From Hemileia vastatrix (lineage: Eukaryota; Basidiomycota; Pucciniomycetes; Pucciniales; Zaghouaniaceae): a stretch of DNA of 64,000 nt. The stretch lies in the NCBI GenBank assembly GCA_030280995.1, contig JASXTE010000161.1:1-64000 (forward strand), in the 5' to 3' direction. The notes beneath the pieces were generated by a model. The model was not told where the DNA came from, made no database searches, and saw only the letters and a list, made by a program, of their open reading frames with translations. Positions 38,802-49,389 of the stretch are shown piece after piece. The first letter of the stretch is position 1. Each line of letters starts with the position of its first letter. Both the position numbers and the translations under genes were made by a program.

Positions 38802-39516
38802 ATGGGAGGGCCAAAAGTTTTAGATTTATCAAAAAAAGAAAATACATGTGGATTACCAATTCCATTTGAATGTCAAGCGAAAACGATTTTTGGTCCAAAT
38901 GATACAATTCATAATGTAAACGCTCAGATATTTAGAAGGTTCATTCATTGGAGTCCTTTCATTTGCTTCCTTTGTACATTGAGGTTGTTGTGAAATCGTG
39001 GATCGAAATTCGACCAGTCAGCCAAATAAAAAATTCAACAAATAATTCCAAGTCGAGAAGATGCAAGTTCATCCAAAGCGGGTGAAAAATAAATATCGTG
39101 GATCATTTGCAACTGTAATCCCACATGAGGCAGTTGATCACGAAAAGCGATATATTCACTTGCACAGAGACAAGTGACACCAGCATATTCTTTCTTTTTC
39201 AACTGCACCTGAGTTCAAAATTCGCAATTGTATTTTGTAACAGTGTTTTCTTTTGCCTTGCTTTGTTTTTGTTTTGTTTTTGTTGCATTGTATTGTATTC
39301 TATTGTACTTTTATTCTTCTTCTTTCTCTTCTTCTTCACAGTCAGAATGTGAGTGTCAGTCGCTTGCTATCATCAAAAGAAAAGGCAAACTGCGAACACA
39401 GGATTCATGTGGGAGCAGCAGCAGTAGCCGGTCTGCCGTCGAATGGTAACTTGAGAAAGAGCTTCAGTCGAATCTCAGTTCTAGAACTCGGAGGATGCTC
39501 GCGTTGCGAGTCCTGA
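38802..39516 (+). CDS. Candidate two-exon gene of unknown function, upstream of second receptor
   Basis: A protein-like open frame starts at 38802 (MGGPKVLDLSKKENTCGLPI; context CCCATGG). It may splice at 38938 (AGAAG|GTTCAT, weak donor) to 39342, which has a strong pyrimidine-rich CTTCACAG acceptor, giving an in-phase second exon (SQNVSVSRLLSSKEKANCEH) that ends at 39516. Without splicing, the frame ends at 38993. The end would overlap the receptor start at 39495 in another frame. An alternative is that 39342 onward is a 5' UTR exon of the receptor. No family recognised; the model is tentative. Confidence 0.22.
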
Positions 39517-42500
39517 AAGTTCTTTTTATTCTTCTACTTTTTTCATTCGTTATCTATTATCCATCTAGTTTGGCCCTTCAATCGACGAAAGTAGAATCAG
39601 CAAGAGTCATTAAAATCGGTCTGTTAAGCGTTAAATTATCCACATCACTTGAACGAACTTTTCTTTCAACTTCTAACTTTTCAATAACGTGAACTTTATT
39701 ATAGGAGCAATATTTGAAGGATTGGACGATCGAATGGAGATGATTTTTCGTCAAACAGTCAATCGTATCAACTTGGATAAGAGTCATTCGACAAAAATTC
39801 ACTTACAAGCTCGAGTTGAACGGATAAACAAATTGGACAGTTTTCATGCTGCTAAAGTCGGTCAGTTGTAGAAGCTGATGAATTTGTTTCAGTTGAAAGT
39901 TATTTGAATATGTGAATATATGAATATGTGAAAATTTGAATATTTCAACTGTCTTTTATTTTTGTTTGTCTTTGTATTGTTGTTCCCTTCTATTATTTGT
40001 ACTCTCTCTCTTTTTGTTCACCAAAGCATGTCAATTGATCCAAGAAGAAGTCTGGGCCATCTTTGGTCTGTCCTCACCGTCAGTTTCGTGGATAATTCAG
40101 TCCATGGTAGACAATCACAATGTGCCACATTTTTTAAATAACTGGGATGACCGGTCCATTAGACAACAATTGCAATCTAAAGTAACGGTGAATCTGCATC
40201 CTTCCTGGAAGAAAGTTTCCTCTGCATTAGCTGATCTGGTCATTGCAAAGAAGTGGAAATCCTTCGTCTTGATCTATGAGCAAGTTGATCAGTTGATTCA
40301 CATGAGACATTTGCTTGAAATGTTAGATGTTAAAATGTTTATTCGACAACTTCCCTCTCTTTCACAAGGTTATAGTGAATTCTTCAACCAAATAAGGATG
40401 ACGCGTGAAACGAATGTCATTTTGAGTATTTCAAGCGACAAAATAACTGATGTTGTGAATGCAGCTCGTGAAATGCAACTGTTAACTGAGTACAACAATT
40501 ACATCATCGCATCACTGGACATCCACCTCATGAATATAAGTCACTTTGCACCGAGCAACGTTTCAGGTTTAACTTTACAGTCCATGACAAAAAAGTCTCT
40601 TTGCACACAAGAAGCTTTGCTTGCGGATGCTCTTTGGCTCTTTGTTGGTGCTGTGGATCAGTTGTTTTCAACAAGAGAACTCGCCTCTTTCAGTCAATCG
40701 ACATCGTCATCAGTACCATCACCAGGACCATCAACACCATCAACACCATCACTAGGACCATCAACACCATCACCATTGATATCAGCATCAACTTTTAACC
40801 CTGCCGAGTTTACTTGTCACTCCAAATTGTCGTCACGGGATTTTGGTCGGACTTTGGTCAGTTTGACCAAAAATATAACTGTTAGAGGAATAACAGGAGT
40901 CGTGCGGTTTGACCAATCAGGTCAAAGAAGCGACTTATCCCTCGATGTGGTCGAGGCAAACAAATCATCATTGCTCAAGGTACGTCGCATGCAGACATTC
41001 GAAACACAGACAATCGTTTAAAAGATGGTCAAAGTCAGTGGTCACTCGTGATTTACTCAGCAGAGCAGACTGATTATTTACTCTTTAGGTTGCAACTTGG
41101 AATCAATTGAATAAAATGAACTTCAGAAGGAACTACACTCAAGAATTCTTGAACACGAAGGACCTTTTGACCCGTAAAACATTTCGGGTAACAGTACCTA
41201 CGGTCAGTCATTGTCATTCCTGTTGCCATTTTCTCTGTTTTCCTGTATTTGTTGAATTGTTGTGTATTGCTGTTTGGTTGTTTGCCTGTTTGTTGTTTGT
41301 CTGTCAGTATGTCTGTAAGTTTGTATGTCTGTATGTCTGTTGTCCTTTCCTCACTCCAACCAAAGGTCAACGATTATTTATTTTTTGTTATATATTTTTT
41401 ATACTTTTTATTTTTTTTATTTCCACTCCATGTGACGCGCTTCACAATTTATTTGACGTGTGTGAAAATTATACAGAACTCTCCTCCTTATGTCATGTGG
41501 AAAGTGAATGGAGAAAAATTTAAAGGAAATTTTCGCTTCGAAGGATATTGCATTGATCTACTCGAGGAAATGGCTTCGTTGATTGGATTCAAATATCAAC
41601 TTTACCCAGTACCCCACAATTCATATGGCCAGTTCATTGATGGCAAATGGGACGGTATGATTGGCGAAATAATCGATGGAAAAGCTGACTTGGCAATTGC
41701 AGATCTAACCATCACGAAAGAACGTCAAGATGTTGTCGCATTTACCAAGCCTTTTATGAACTCGGGTATTGCTATTATGTATAAAAAGTCACAAGAAAAT
41801 TTTATATTGAGTAATATTTTTGCATTTTTTAAACCTTTTTCCATCGATTTATGGTTGTACATATTGGCATCAATTATTGCCATGACCTTGTTACTCTATG
41901 TGATATCTCGACTTTCTCCTTACGAATGGGTGACTGGTGGTCATTCAGCGGTCATTCATATTTCTAATACATCGGTAGACAATGATGCTGCACATTATGA
42001 GCTTGCAAATCAATTTTCCTTGAGCAATTGTCTCTGGTTCGCCTTGACTTGTTTGGTCAGTCAGAGGTCCCATCTGACACCACGAGCTCTGTCCACTCGA
42101 ACTTTGGCGTCCATTTGGTCCTTCTTCACCCTCATTATCATTTCATCTTACACTGCTAATTTAACAGCCTTCTTGACAGGTAATGAACTGACTTGACTCC
42201 TATTCTTTTCTTTCTTTCTTTCTTCCTTCATAGTTTATTTAACTCTTTTACTCTTTCGCTTTTTTCGCCTTTTCCTTCTTTTTTCCTTTCATTCTTTTAC
42301 TTTTTGCTTCCTTGACTTTTTCTTACTTTCTTTCTTTCTTTCTTTTTGATCCTCGTGCGATTCGGTCTTTTATTTTTATTCTTTTCAATTCCTTTTATCC
42401 TGTGTCTTTCTCATTTTCTTATTTTCAATGGAATGACTTCCAATGACTTTTTTTCCATTGTCAATGGTTCTATTTGGTTCATTTGTACAATGAACAACAA

Positions 42501-43692
42501 CCATAAATCAGCTTCTCGATTGGCTGCTCCAATGGAAAGTGTGCAAGATCTGGTTGAACAATCCATCATTCAATACGGTTGTAAAGAAGGAGGATCAACT
42601 TGCGATTTTTTCAAGGTGAGTAGTTCATTCAATAGTGAATCTCTTCTTCTTCTTTCTCTCTTGTACTTGAACTGTCTGCACACTCGACAGACATCCAATT
42701 ATTCTACTTATGAGCGAATTTGGAGCACAATGAAATCGACTCCATCGGTTCTTCTCAACTCTACCGGGTAAATGACTACTTGAGTATTCTTTACAAGCAA
42801 GATCTGTGCTTACATTGATATCACTTTATCTTCAACAGAGAAGCAGTCGACAGGGTTGACAAAGGGAACTTTGCCTTCTTAGCTGAATCAGCGACTATCG
42901 AATATCAAGTTAAACACAATTGTCAACTTGTTCAGATTGGCGGAATTTTGGATGAGAAAAGTTACGCCATAGCTACTGTTGCCAATTCACCTTATCTGGA
43001 TATTCTGTCGGATGCTATTTCCCATCTCAAAGAGACAGGAAAACTTGTTCAGTTGAAGGATCGATGGTGGAATCACCAAAAAATCGTCCATCCCAAAGTC
43101 AAAAGTTGTTCTTTCATTGGTGTTGTCGAACATTGGAAGAATCAAAGTCATTTCATTGGCTTGTTCATCATTCTTTCACTTACCGTTACAGTTGCTTTGT
43201 GTGTATCAATAGTCAAGTACATCTATAATAAAGTAGCTAAGAACTGTAAACAACACTGTCAGAACGCAAAAGTAAGTGCAAAGTACAAGAGAGTAATCCT
43301 GGTAATCGTTGATGAAGTATCGATGTTGATTTTGACGATGACATTATTTTTGTATATCAATACAGGAGGAACAAATCCGTTGTAAAGCAAGTTGTAAACG
43401 ATGTCAAGACATAACGAGAGCTCTTATCCATAAAGCTTGTCCTCAGCAGTTTCAGCAACATTTAACAATCAATGATCGAACTGAAACATCTCCAATTAAT
43501 TTACGATCATCACCGCCGACATTGGGACCTCTTTTCTTTTTGGATGATTTGTGGACTGTACAAAATACAGCGCAAACAAATATAGACGACGAAACACTTT
43601 TGCAATTATTGGCTGTTCAGTCGGTTCCAATCGTTCACATGACTCATTTGCCAGACATCACAGTTGACCCTCATTTGGAGACAGCAGTTTAA
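39495..43692 (+). CDS. Second ionotropic glutamate receptor (kainate-like, diverged pore)
   Basis: Nine exons: 39495-39618, 39705-39860, 40027-40979, 41089-41202, 41477-42179, 42512-42615, 42691-42767, 42839-43271 and 43366-43692; 2991 nt, 996 residues. Signal peptide MLALRVLKVLFILLLFSFV; amino-terminal domain (KIGAIFEGLDDRME; VWAIFGLSSPS); S1 with ADLTITKERQD (R532); M3 SSYTANLTAFLT; S2 with FLAESATIEY (binding Glu present); ends DRWWNHQ, then M4 (FIGLFIILSLTVTVALC) and a Cys-rich tail finishing ETAV, a class I PDZ-ligand pattern. A PSTPS repeat lies before S1 (about 40705-40785). The pore loop reads LVSQRSHLTP where the first receptor has [10 protein letters not shown], so the Q/R site is Ser (S644) and the conserved Gly is Arg (R646). 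Ligand-binding residues argue for glutamate gating or a modulatory subunit. One intron position (phase 1 after the DSFHAAKV block) is shared with the first receptor. Confidence 0.9.
39905..39945 (+). repeat. Minisatellite, 8-bp unit (gaatatgt)
   Basis: Five copies in receptor intron 2. Confidence 0.75.
40705..40785 (+). repeat. Coding minisatellite (Pro-Ser-Thr repeat)
   Basis: CCATCAACA-type 9-bp units inside receptor exon 3, encoding a flexible PSTPS linker; same unit length as the intergenic arrays. Confidence 0.7.
42180..42511 (+). other. Intron 5 of second receptor
   Basis: 332 bp, GTAATG donor and AATCAG acceptor, phase 1 (FLT-A junction). T/C-rich, with TTTC repeats near 42212-42345. 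Confidence 0.8.
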
Positions 43693-45354
43693 CCATTCGA
43701 TCATTTGAACATGGAAACATGTGTACACATCTGACTGTAGTCTCGATCTGTAGGATCTGTATCATCATCATCGTCGTCATCATCATCATCGTCATGTTCA
43801 TTATTTTTATCATTGCTCATCTACACTGCCTGTCTTTGAAGACACACTTGAAAAAAAATATCGCGACGGTGATTCATCACCAAACAGGTGTAATGTTTTT
43901 CACCAGACAATGTTCACTGAGCGATCAACATTGCACTCAAATTGTTCACTTTACCAAGACCAAGACCAAGTGTCACCAGTGAAAGTATTAATGTGACAGT
44001 TTGTACAATCACTGTACTTATCGTACAAGGTTTGCCATCTTGACAACAATGTGGTTCACACATTTGACATCAACATCATTCAACTCAGTGGACAATGAAA
44101 TAAATTTAAACCTACCAACGATCAAAAAAATACCTCAAATCAGGTCAAATAGTCAACGATAATAGCAATTGTAATGTTAATTTCTATTTTTCACGAATTT
44201 CAACAAAATTGCAACCGAAGTGCGATGTGTGAAAAGAAACATTTATGACGAAAAAGTTCATCATTTGTCTTGATCTATGTCAAAGTTAAATTGTTCACCG
44301 AGTGGAAGATACATGTGACTCTGTTACCATTTGCAAGGAAAGAGAGAGAAAAACAAATTTTCCTAACTGATGCAAGTGAGAAAGAAAAGTGAGAAAAGTG
44401 AGGAAAAGAGTAAAGTGAGCAAAGTGAACACACTGAATACAATGAAGAATACAGTGAAGCAGCCCTTTTGCAGCAAACAATCGATGTAACAGCTCACAGT
44501 GAGACAAGAGACAAGAAACAAGAGACAAGAGACAAATGACAGATCCGTCCCAAAGAGCAATAAAAATTGTTTATATTTTTACTACAAATGAATGAACAAC
44601 TTGTGGATAAAAAAGTAAATTTCTCGTAAATAGATGTGAATACAAGTTTATACTGAAAAATTGAAAGATAAATATGCACATATCGTTGATCCATGCATGA
44701 TTTGACGATGGCAACATGATAATATTGTATTTTTTCCCTTTTGCCGAGAACAGGCCATCAAGTAATTTATTCTGCATCAAAAAATTCACTTCATTGCAAT
44801 AATAAATTACACTTTGTCACAGGGGTTGAGGTGTGTCGAGTCGTTCACAGGCCAGAGATGAAGAGAAAAAAAAGACAAGTAATTGACATGGAAAAGGAAA
44901 GTAGCAATGCATACAAAAATACTGGACACATGGATGCTAATTTATATTCATGCGAAAATAACGATCACATGTGAAGAAGCGAAGAAATCAGTGACAGTAT
45001 CTGATGAAAGGCAGATGACACGAGTGAGAAGAGTTGCAAAAGTTAGAAAAAGAGAAAAAGAGAAAAAGAGAAAAAGTGTGAGAAGTCGACATGCGCTCGA
45101 AATGTCGCCACAACGCACACAACGGGCCAATGAACTCGTATTGACTCGACAAATTGTATCTCTCCACTCTACGTTGCAAAAATCACAGCATCCAAACATC
45201 TCCACATCCTCCTCACATCATCCTCACATCATCTTCACATGTCTGTACATTCTTACACATCTCTACATCTTTGTACGTTCTTTTTTCAATAGGTCAAAAT
45301 CACAGACACAGCAAAGGAAAGGAAATAGAACAAATATACTTTGCTATGATAAGT
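43693..45354. other. 3' UTR of second receptor and intergenic DNA
   Basis: Contains a CAT/CGT trinucleotide run (about 43762-43795), a candidate AATAAA at 44099-44104 (+), AG-rich DNA near 44370-44420 and 45040-45075 and CATCCTCA-type repeats near 45190-45240. No gene recognised. Confidence 0.5.
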
Positions 45355-46269
45355 CTAAAATAAAAAAGGAATCAGAGCTTTTCGATTGGGTGGAAAGTTG
45401 TCTTTGAATTGACTCTTGTACCACTCATGGCTGGCTAATGCTGCTTGGCCATGTAACGCACTCACGAAAGCCAAGAGGGACACAAAGTTCCTATCCAATG
45501 CAGATACAATGGTAAAACCTGCGTAAATCACAATTTCGCCAAAATAATTGGGACACGAGACCAAAGAGAATAAACCCTCGTGAGGCAATTGGTATTCTCC
45601 AGACCCATTCTTTCGTCCGACCAATCGAACTCTGGCAAGTGTTACATGACTTGAATATTCAATGCATGATCCCACGGCAAAGATGACGATTCCAAGTAAA
45701 ACAAGAACAGGTGATACTTCTTTGCATTTCATCCCACTGTGAACAACGGCAAGAGTCAAATTGATGTAAAAAATATGTCCAAGTGCTAGATGTGACAAAT
45801 GTATATAAGATCCTCCTTTTCTGGGTACAACTATCCATTGACATTCATAAAAACGCCTTGTAAGTTGGAAAAACAACATTAAACTTAATATTACATGTCG
45901 TATACCTTTTTGTCCATCAAGGTTTTCATAGTCATCTGTCTCTTGTGTTGAAGTCAGAAAAGAATTAACAATCCTTGCAATTGTCCATGAATTGTAGATG
46001 TAAATGAGGAAGTAAAATGTGACAAAGTTGACCATGGCGAAAGCGTAAAAGTATGTGAAATGTCGACTCTTGTCGACCTTGAGATTAAGTAAAGTTGTAA
46101 TTAGCTTTGATTGACCAGGAAATATAATGTGAGTTTTACCATATGAGCAAAGTTGTGTTAGAAGTAAACTTCTCTTCTCCGGTTTCAATAAGAGAGTATG
46201 TAGAGTAAGGATGAAGAAGGTAAAGGCATTGAAACACCATACAAGAGCAAAAGTAGACCAGTTGACCAT
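45355..46269 (-). CDS. SRD5A3-like polyprenol/steroid 5-alpha-reductase
   Basis: Single-exon, 304-residue integral membrane protein. Several hydrophobic segments are visible (FALVWCFNAFTFFILTLHTL near the N terminus; FTYFYAFAMVNFVTFYFLIY; HIFYINLTLAVVH). The C-terminal catalytic half matches the 5-alpha-reductase family: LTRRFYECQWI, YQLPHEGLFSLVSCPNYFGE, HEWYKSQFKDNFPPNRKALI and the final PFLF. The last motif and overall length fit SRD5A3, the ER enzyme of dolichol synthesis needed for N-glycosylation, better than SRD5A1/2. Its start is 372 bp from, and divergent to, the ceramide kinase gene, so the two may share a promoter region. The call to family is firm; substrate is inferred. Confidence 0.88.
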   Translation of the reverse strand: MVNWSTFALVWCFNAFTFFILTLHTLLLKPEKRSLLLTQLCSYGKTHIIFPGQSKLITTLLNLKVDKSRHFTYFYAFAMVNFVTFYFLIYIYNSWTIARIVNSFLTSTQETDDYENLDGQKGIRHVILSLMLFFQLTRRFYECQWIVVPRKGGSYIHLSHLALGHIFYINLTLAVVHSGMKCKEVSPVLVLLGIVIFAVGSCIEYSSHVTLARVRLVGRKNGSGEYQLPHEGLFSLVSCPNYFGEIVIYAGFTIVSALDRNFVSLLAFVSALHGQAALASHEWYKSQFKDNFPPNRKALIPFLF

Positions 46270-46641
46270 GATACTAATTTTATATGTGTATCAATTGAAA
46301 CAACCACGAACAACTAACAACCTACAACCACTACCAATACACACGGTAAAAAACATCCAATCATTTGACAGCTGATCAGTAAAAGCTGACAGAAGCGCCA
46401 CCACTTTTTTTCTCCTTCGGTGTGTTGTGTGTGTAAGAGTGTCTCTCTCTCTCTCTCTCTCTCGCTCCTTCTCCCTTCTCACGACCAGTTTGGACAAACT
46501 GCTTCAAACACATTCCAATTCAGCATCAACCAATGCAGCCACACATTCATTCTTTTACCTCGCCTTGTCAGTGAAATAGCCGCCGCCACTTTGTCTACGC
46601 ACAAGGACTTGATCATATCTGATCAGTTGCTTATATAGAAG
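46270..46641. promoter_or_regulatory. Divergent intergenic region, SRD5A3-like / ceramide kinase
   Basis: 372 bp between two oppositely oriented start codons; holds a TC dinucleotide run at 46441-46465. No TATA box is clear. Confidence 0.45.
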
Positions 46642-48934
46642 ATGGAAGACACCAATCGTCGTCGAATATCTTTGGCCACAAGCAACTGTGTACATCTGAG
46701 GTATCGACGTGACTTAGCAAAAGTTACTATCAATAGCAATTGTATTGTCATTGAACCACTTCAAACACCTAATTGTAAGTCATTGTCAACTTGTTGTGCC
46801 TGTTTTTACAATACTTGAAAAATCATCTCATATCAATGAGTGCTAAATTTGTCTCAACTTGTGTCAATGTCTCTTGGTCGTTATCAATCATTTAATTGTT
46901 TGTTTATTTGTTGACTCGTCATTCCATATGGTAACCAAATGACTCTATTTGAAATTTTTCCTCTTTCCATGTAATTGATACTTATGCAAACATGTCATTT
47001 GCCTTTTAATTATCATAATAGTACGTACTGTGATTCCGTTGAGCCAAGTCATTTCCGTATCTCCATGTTATTGTCGAAGCATCAGCAAAAAAGTGGTCTG
47101 CAGTTGTTTTGAAAATCCTCCATATAACCATGGGTTACGCATTGTAAGAGTATCATATGTAGTACCTGTAGGAAAATACCAATGGAAAGCAACATTTGTT
47201 CCACTTTTTCTACCTGACGACAATGAAGATGTGGCTCGTGTGCGTTTGTTACGACAAATATCAGCTCCTGGTACAGTGTCCAGTTTGCACCCGGCGACTG
47301 ACGCATACATTCGAAGTTCCCTTTCGTCCTCAAGTTCTCCGTCCGAAGATCCTCCTTTGTCCGTCCAAAAGCAAGTTGTTAATTGGATTGAGAATGCCTC
47401 CCAATTTATTCAAGGCAAGTGATTTAAATCAAGTTTTTGAGCTGTTGTTGCTTTTGCTGTGTGTAGACTCGTATGAGTCCAGCTGTTGTAGTCGATGATT
47501 TACTTTTATGCACACGACTGGTCGCTCAGGTCATGGTCCATCCCTCAGGCTGGACGTTTAATTGGAGTGAATTTGACCTGTTTTCACTTTTATTAACTTT
47601 CCTTCTATAATTTTCATCTTGGTTTTTATTTAGGATTGAAGAGACCACGATCCTTCCTCGTCTTTGTCAATCCCTACTCTGGAAACAGAAGGGCACCTGA
47701 TGTATGGAAACACAAATGCCAACCTCTTATGACTCTTGCCGGTTGCGAGTCTAAAGTCATCATAACGGACAGAGCAAATCATGCTAAGGACACCATCGAA
47801 GATGAAAACTTCGATTTGACACCTTATGATGGCATATTATGTGTTGGCGGTGATGGGATGTTCAGTGAAATATTGAATGCCATCATTGTTCGTACACAAG
47901 TTCAAAATGGTTTAGACCATAAATCGCCTGAAACACGATTGCTTAAACCGTCAATACCGATTGGAGTTATTCCAGCCGGTTCTACTGACGCCGTTGCATT
48001 CGGTGTTACAGGGCTCAATGACCCCACCACATCCGCAATTCATGCCATATTGGGACGCACAATCGACATAGACATTTCTGCTGTTCATGAAGCCGAAGGA
48101 TCAGGTCACTTAATAAGATATGCCACTTCATGCTTAGGTTATGGTTTTTTAGCTGATGTCCTCGTTGAATCGGAAAAAAATAGATGGATGGGTCCTAAAC
48201 GCTACGATTGGGCTGGATTGAAACGGTTAATGTCACTCAAAGCATACAATGGCGAACTTCGATTGCATATTTCAACGATGGACGGTTCACCACGTGATTC
48301 GCATCCTTGTTTATCTGATTGTGCCCTTTGTGCTAAGTCTGCACAAAGAGCCAAGTACTTGGTAGAGGATGCAGATGGATCCATCTTAACAATTCGTGGA
48401 AAGTTTTTATCTGTCAATGCAGCGACGATGGCCTGCAGATGTCACAAATCCAAGAAAGGGTTGTCACCTGCCGCACACTTGGGAAATGGCTGTTCAGATT
48501 TGATTGTTGTTTCCCAATGTTCACGACTGGATTATGTCCGTTTCCTCATGCGAACTGGCCTGAATATGTCTCAATCTGCCTTCGACTTGCCCTTTGTCGA
48601 TGTATACAGGGTAAAAGAATTCGAATACCGACCAGCGACGAACAATTCAAACACCAATTCAAGTACTAATGGCGGAAGCAACAATAATAACAATGACCAT
48701 TCAACCGGCAATAACAACAACAATAACAATGATAATAACGTAAAGAATAGTGAAAATGGGGTTTGGAATTGTGATGGGGAAATTCTAACCACTTCCGCAA
48801 TACGGGTTAAAAACCATTGTCAATTATTACCAGTATTCGGTGCCGGATTAGAGAATCGAATTGACATTTCACCTTCACCATCAATCAAAGAACCTCAACG
48901 AAAGTTTATCCTCTCTCCATCTGACCACATGTGA
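46642..48934 (+). CDS. CERK: Ceramide kinase
   Basis: Three exons: 46642-46774, 47022-47414 and 47634-48934; 1827 nt, 608 residues. The N-terminal ~140 residues form the PH-like region. The diacylglycerol-kinase catalytic domain starts at SFLVFVNPYSGN and contains the nucleotide-binding GGDGMFSEI (about residue 247) and IPAGSTDAVAFG. The CxxxCxxC motif typical of ceramide kinases is present as CLSDCALC (C401, C405, C408). The enzyme phosphorylates ceramide with ATP to give ceramide-1-phosphate at Golgi and plasma membranes. Length exceeds the usual ~540 because of an Asn-rich insertion (about 48640-48740) near the C terminus. The second intron uses a GC donor (CAAG|GCAAGT) with a normal TTTAG acceptor; the join gives the conserved Q-G-L-K-R-P sequence. 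Confidence 0.93.
47415..47633 (+). other. GC-AG intron in ceramide kinase
   Basis: Donor GCAAGT after CAAG and acceptor TTTAG, phase 1. The upstream frame would otherwise stop 2 codons later (GCA AGT GA in another phase; TGA at 47420). Confidence 0.8.
48640..48740 (+). repeat. Asn-codon-rich low-complexity insert
   Basis: AAT/AAC-rich coding DNA within ceramide kinase giving Asn runs; likely disordered and lineage-specific. Confidence 0.8.
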
Positions 48935-49389
48935 TACAATATTTCTTTAAATCATTCTCTTTCTTTTTCTCTTTCTCTATCTCTTTCTTAATCCACTATT
49001 GACACACAATTTGATTTGTGTAATGTTTACCCTGTTACTGAGGACTTTTCTTATGAATGTTCTTTTCTCTTTTTACCATTATCGGTCACAGCAGTGATCG
49101 ATATGATTGATACTTCTCTGCTTGGTGTCCCCACTGCGTCCTTTTTCTTATTTCTCTCTTTCTCTCTTAATAAAACCAATCTTAAGTCGTACCTGCTCTC
49201 CTTGATTGAAATTACATCTAAGTGTCAGCCTGCCTTTTCATTGGTTATGAATGAATTTGCGATTACATTCACCGATTGCCATAAGTTGAAGATGACTATT
49301 GAATAAATTGCAAGGTGATCTACACTTCACTTGACATTTTCAAGGATACATTTGCTATTATTCGCCGTAATTTCTTATTGGTGGTCGTC
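48935..49389. other. Intergenic, ceramide kinase to argininosuccinate synthase
   Basis: 455 bp, both genes on the plus strand. A candidate polyadenylation signal AATAAA lies at 49169-49174. T/C-rich at the start. No other gene seen. Confidence 0.5.

Noticed and set aside
45154..45407. Overlapping plus-strand frames near the SRD5A3-like gene end
   Set aside because: Low-complexity Ser/His/Thr strings from CATCCTCA repeats; the conserved minus-strand gene explains the region.
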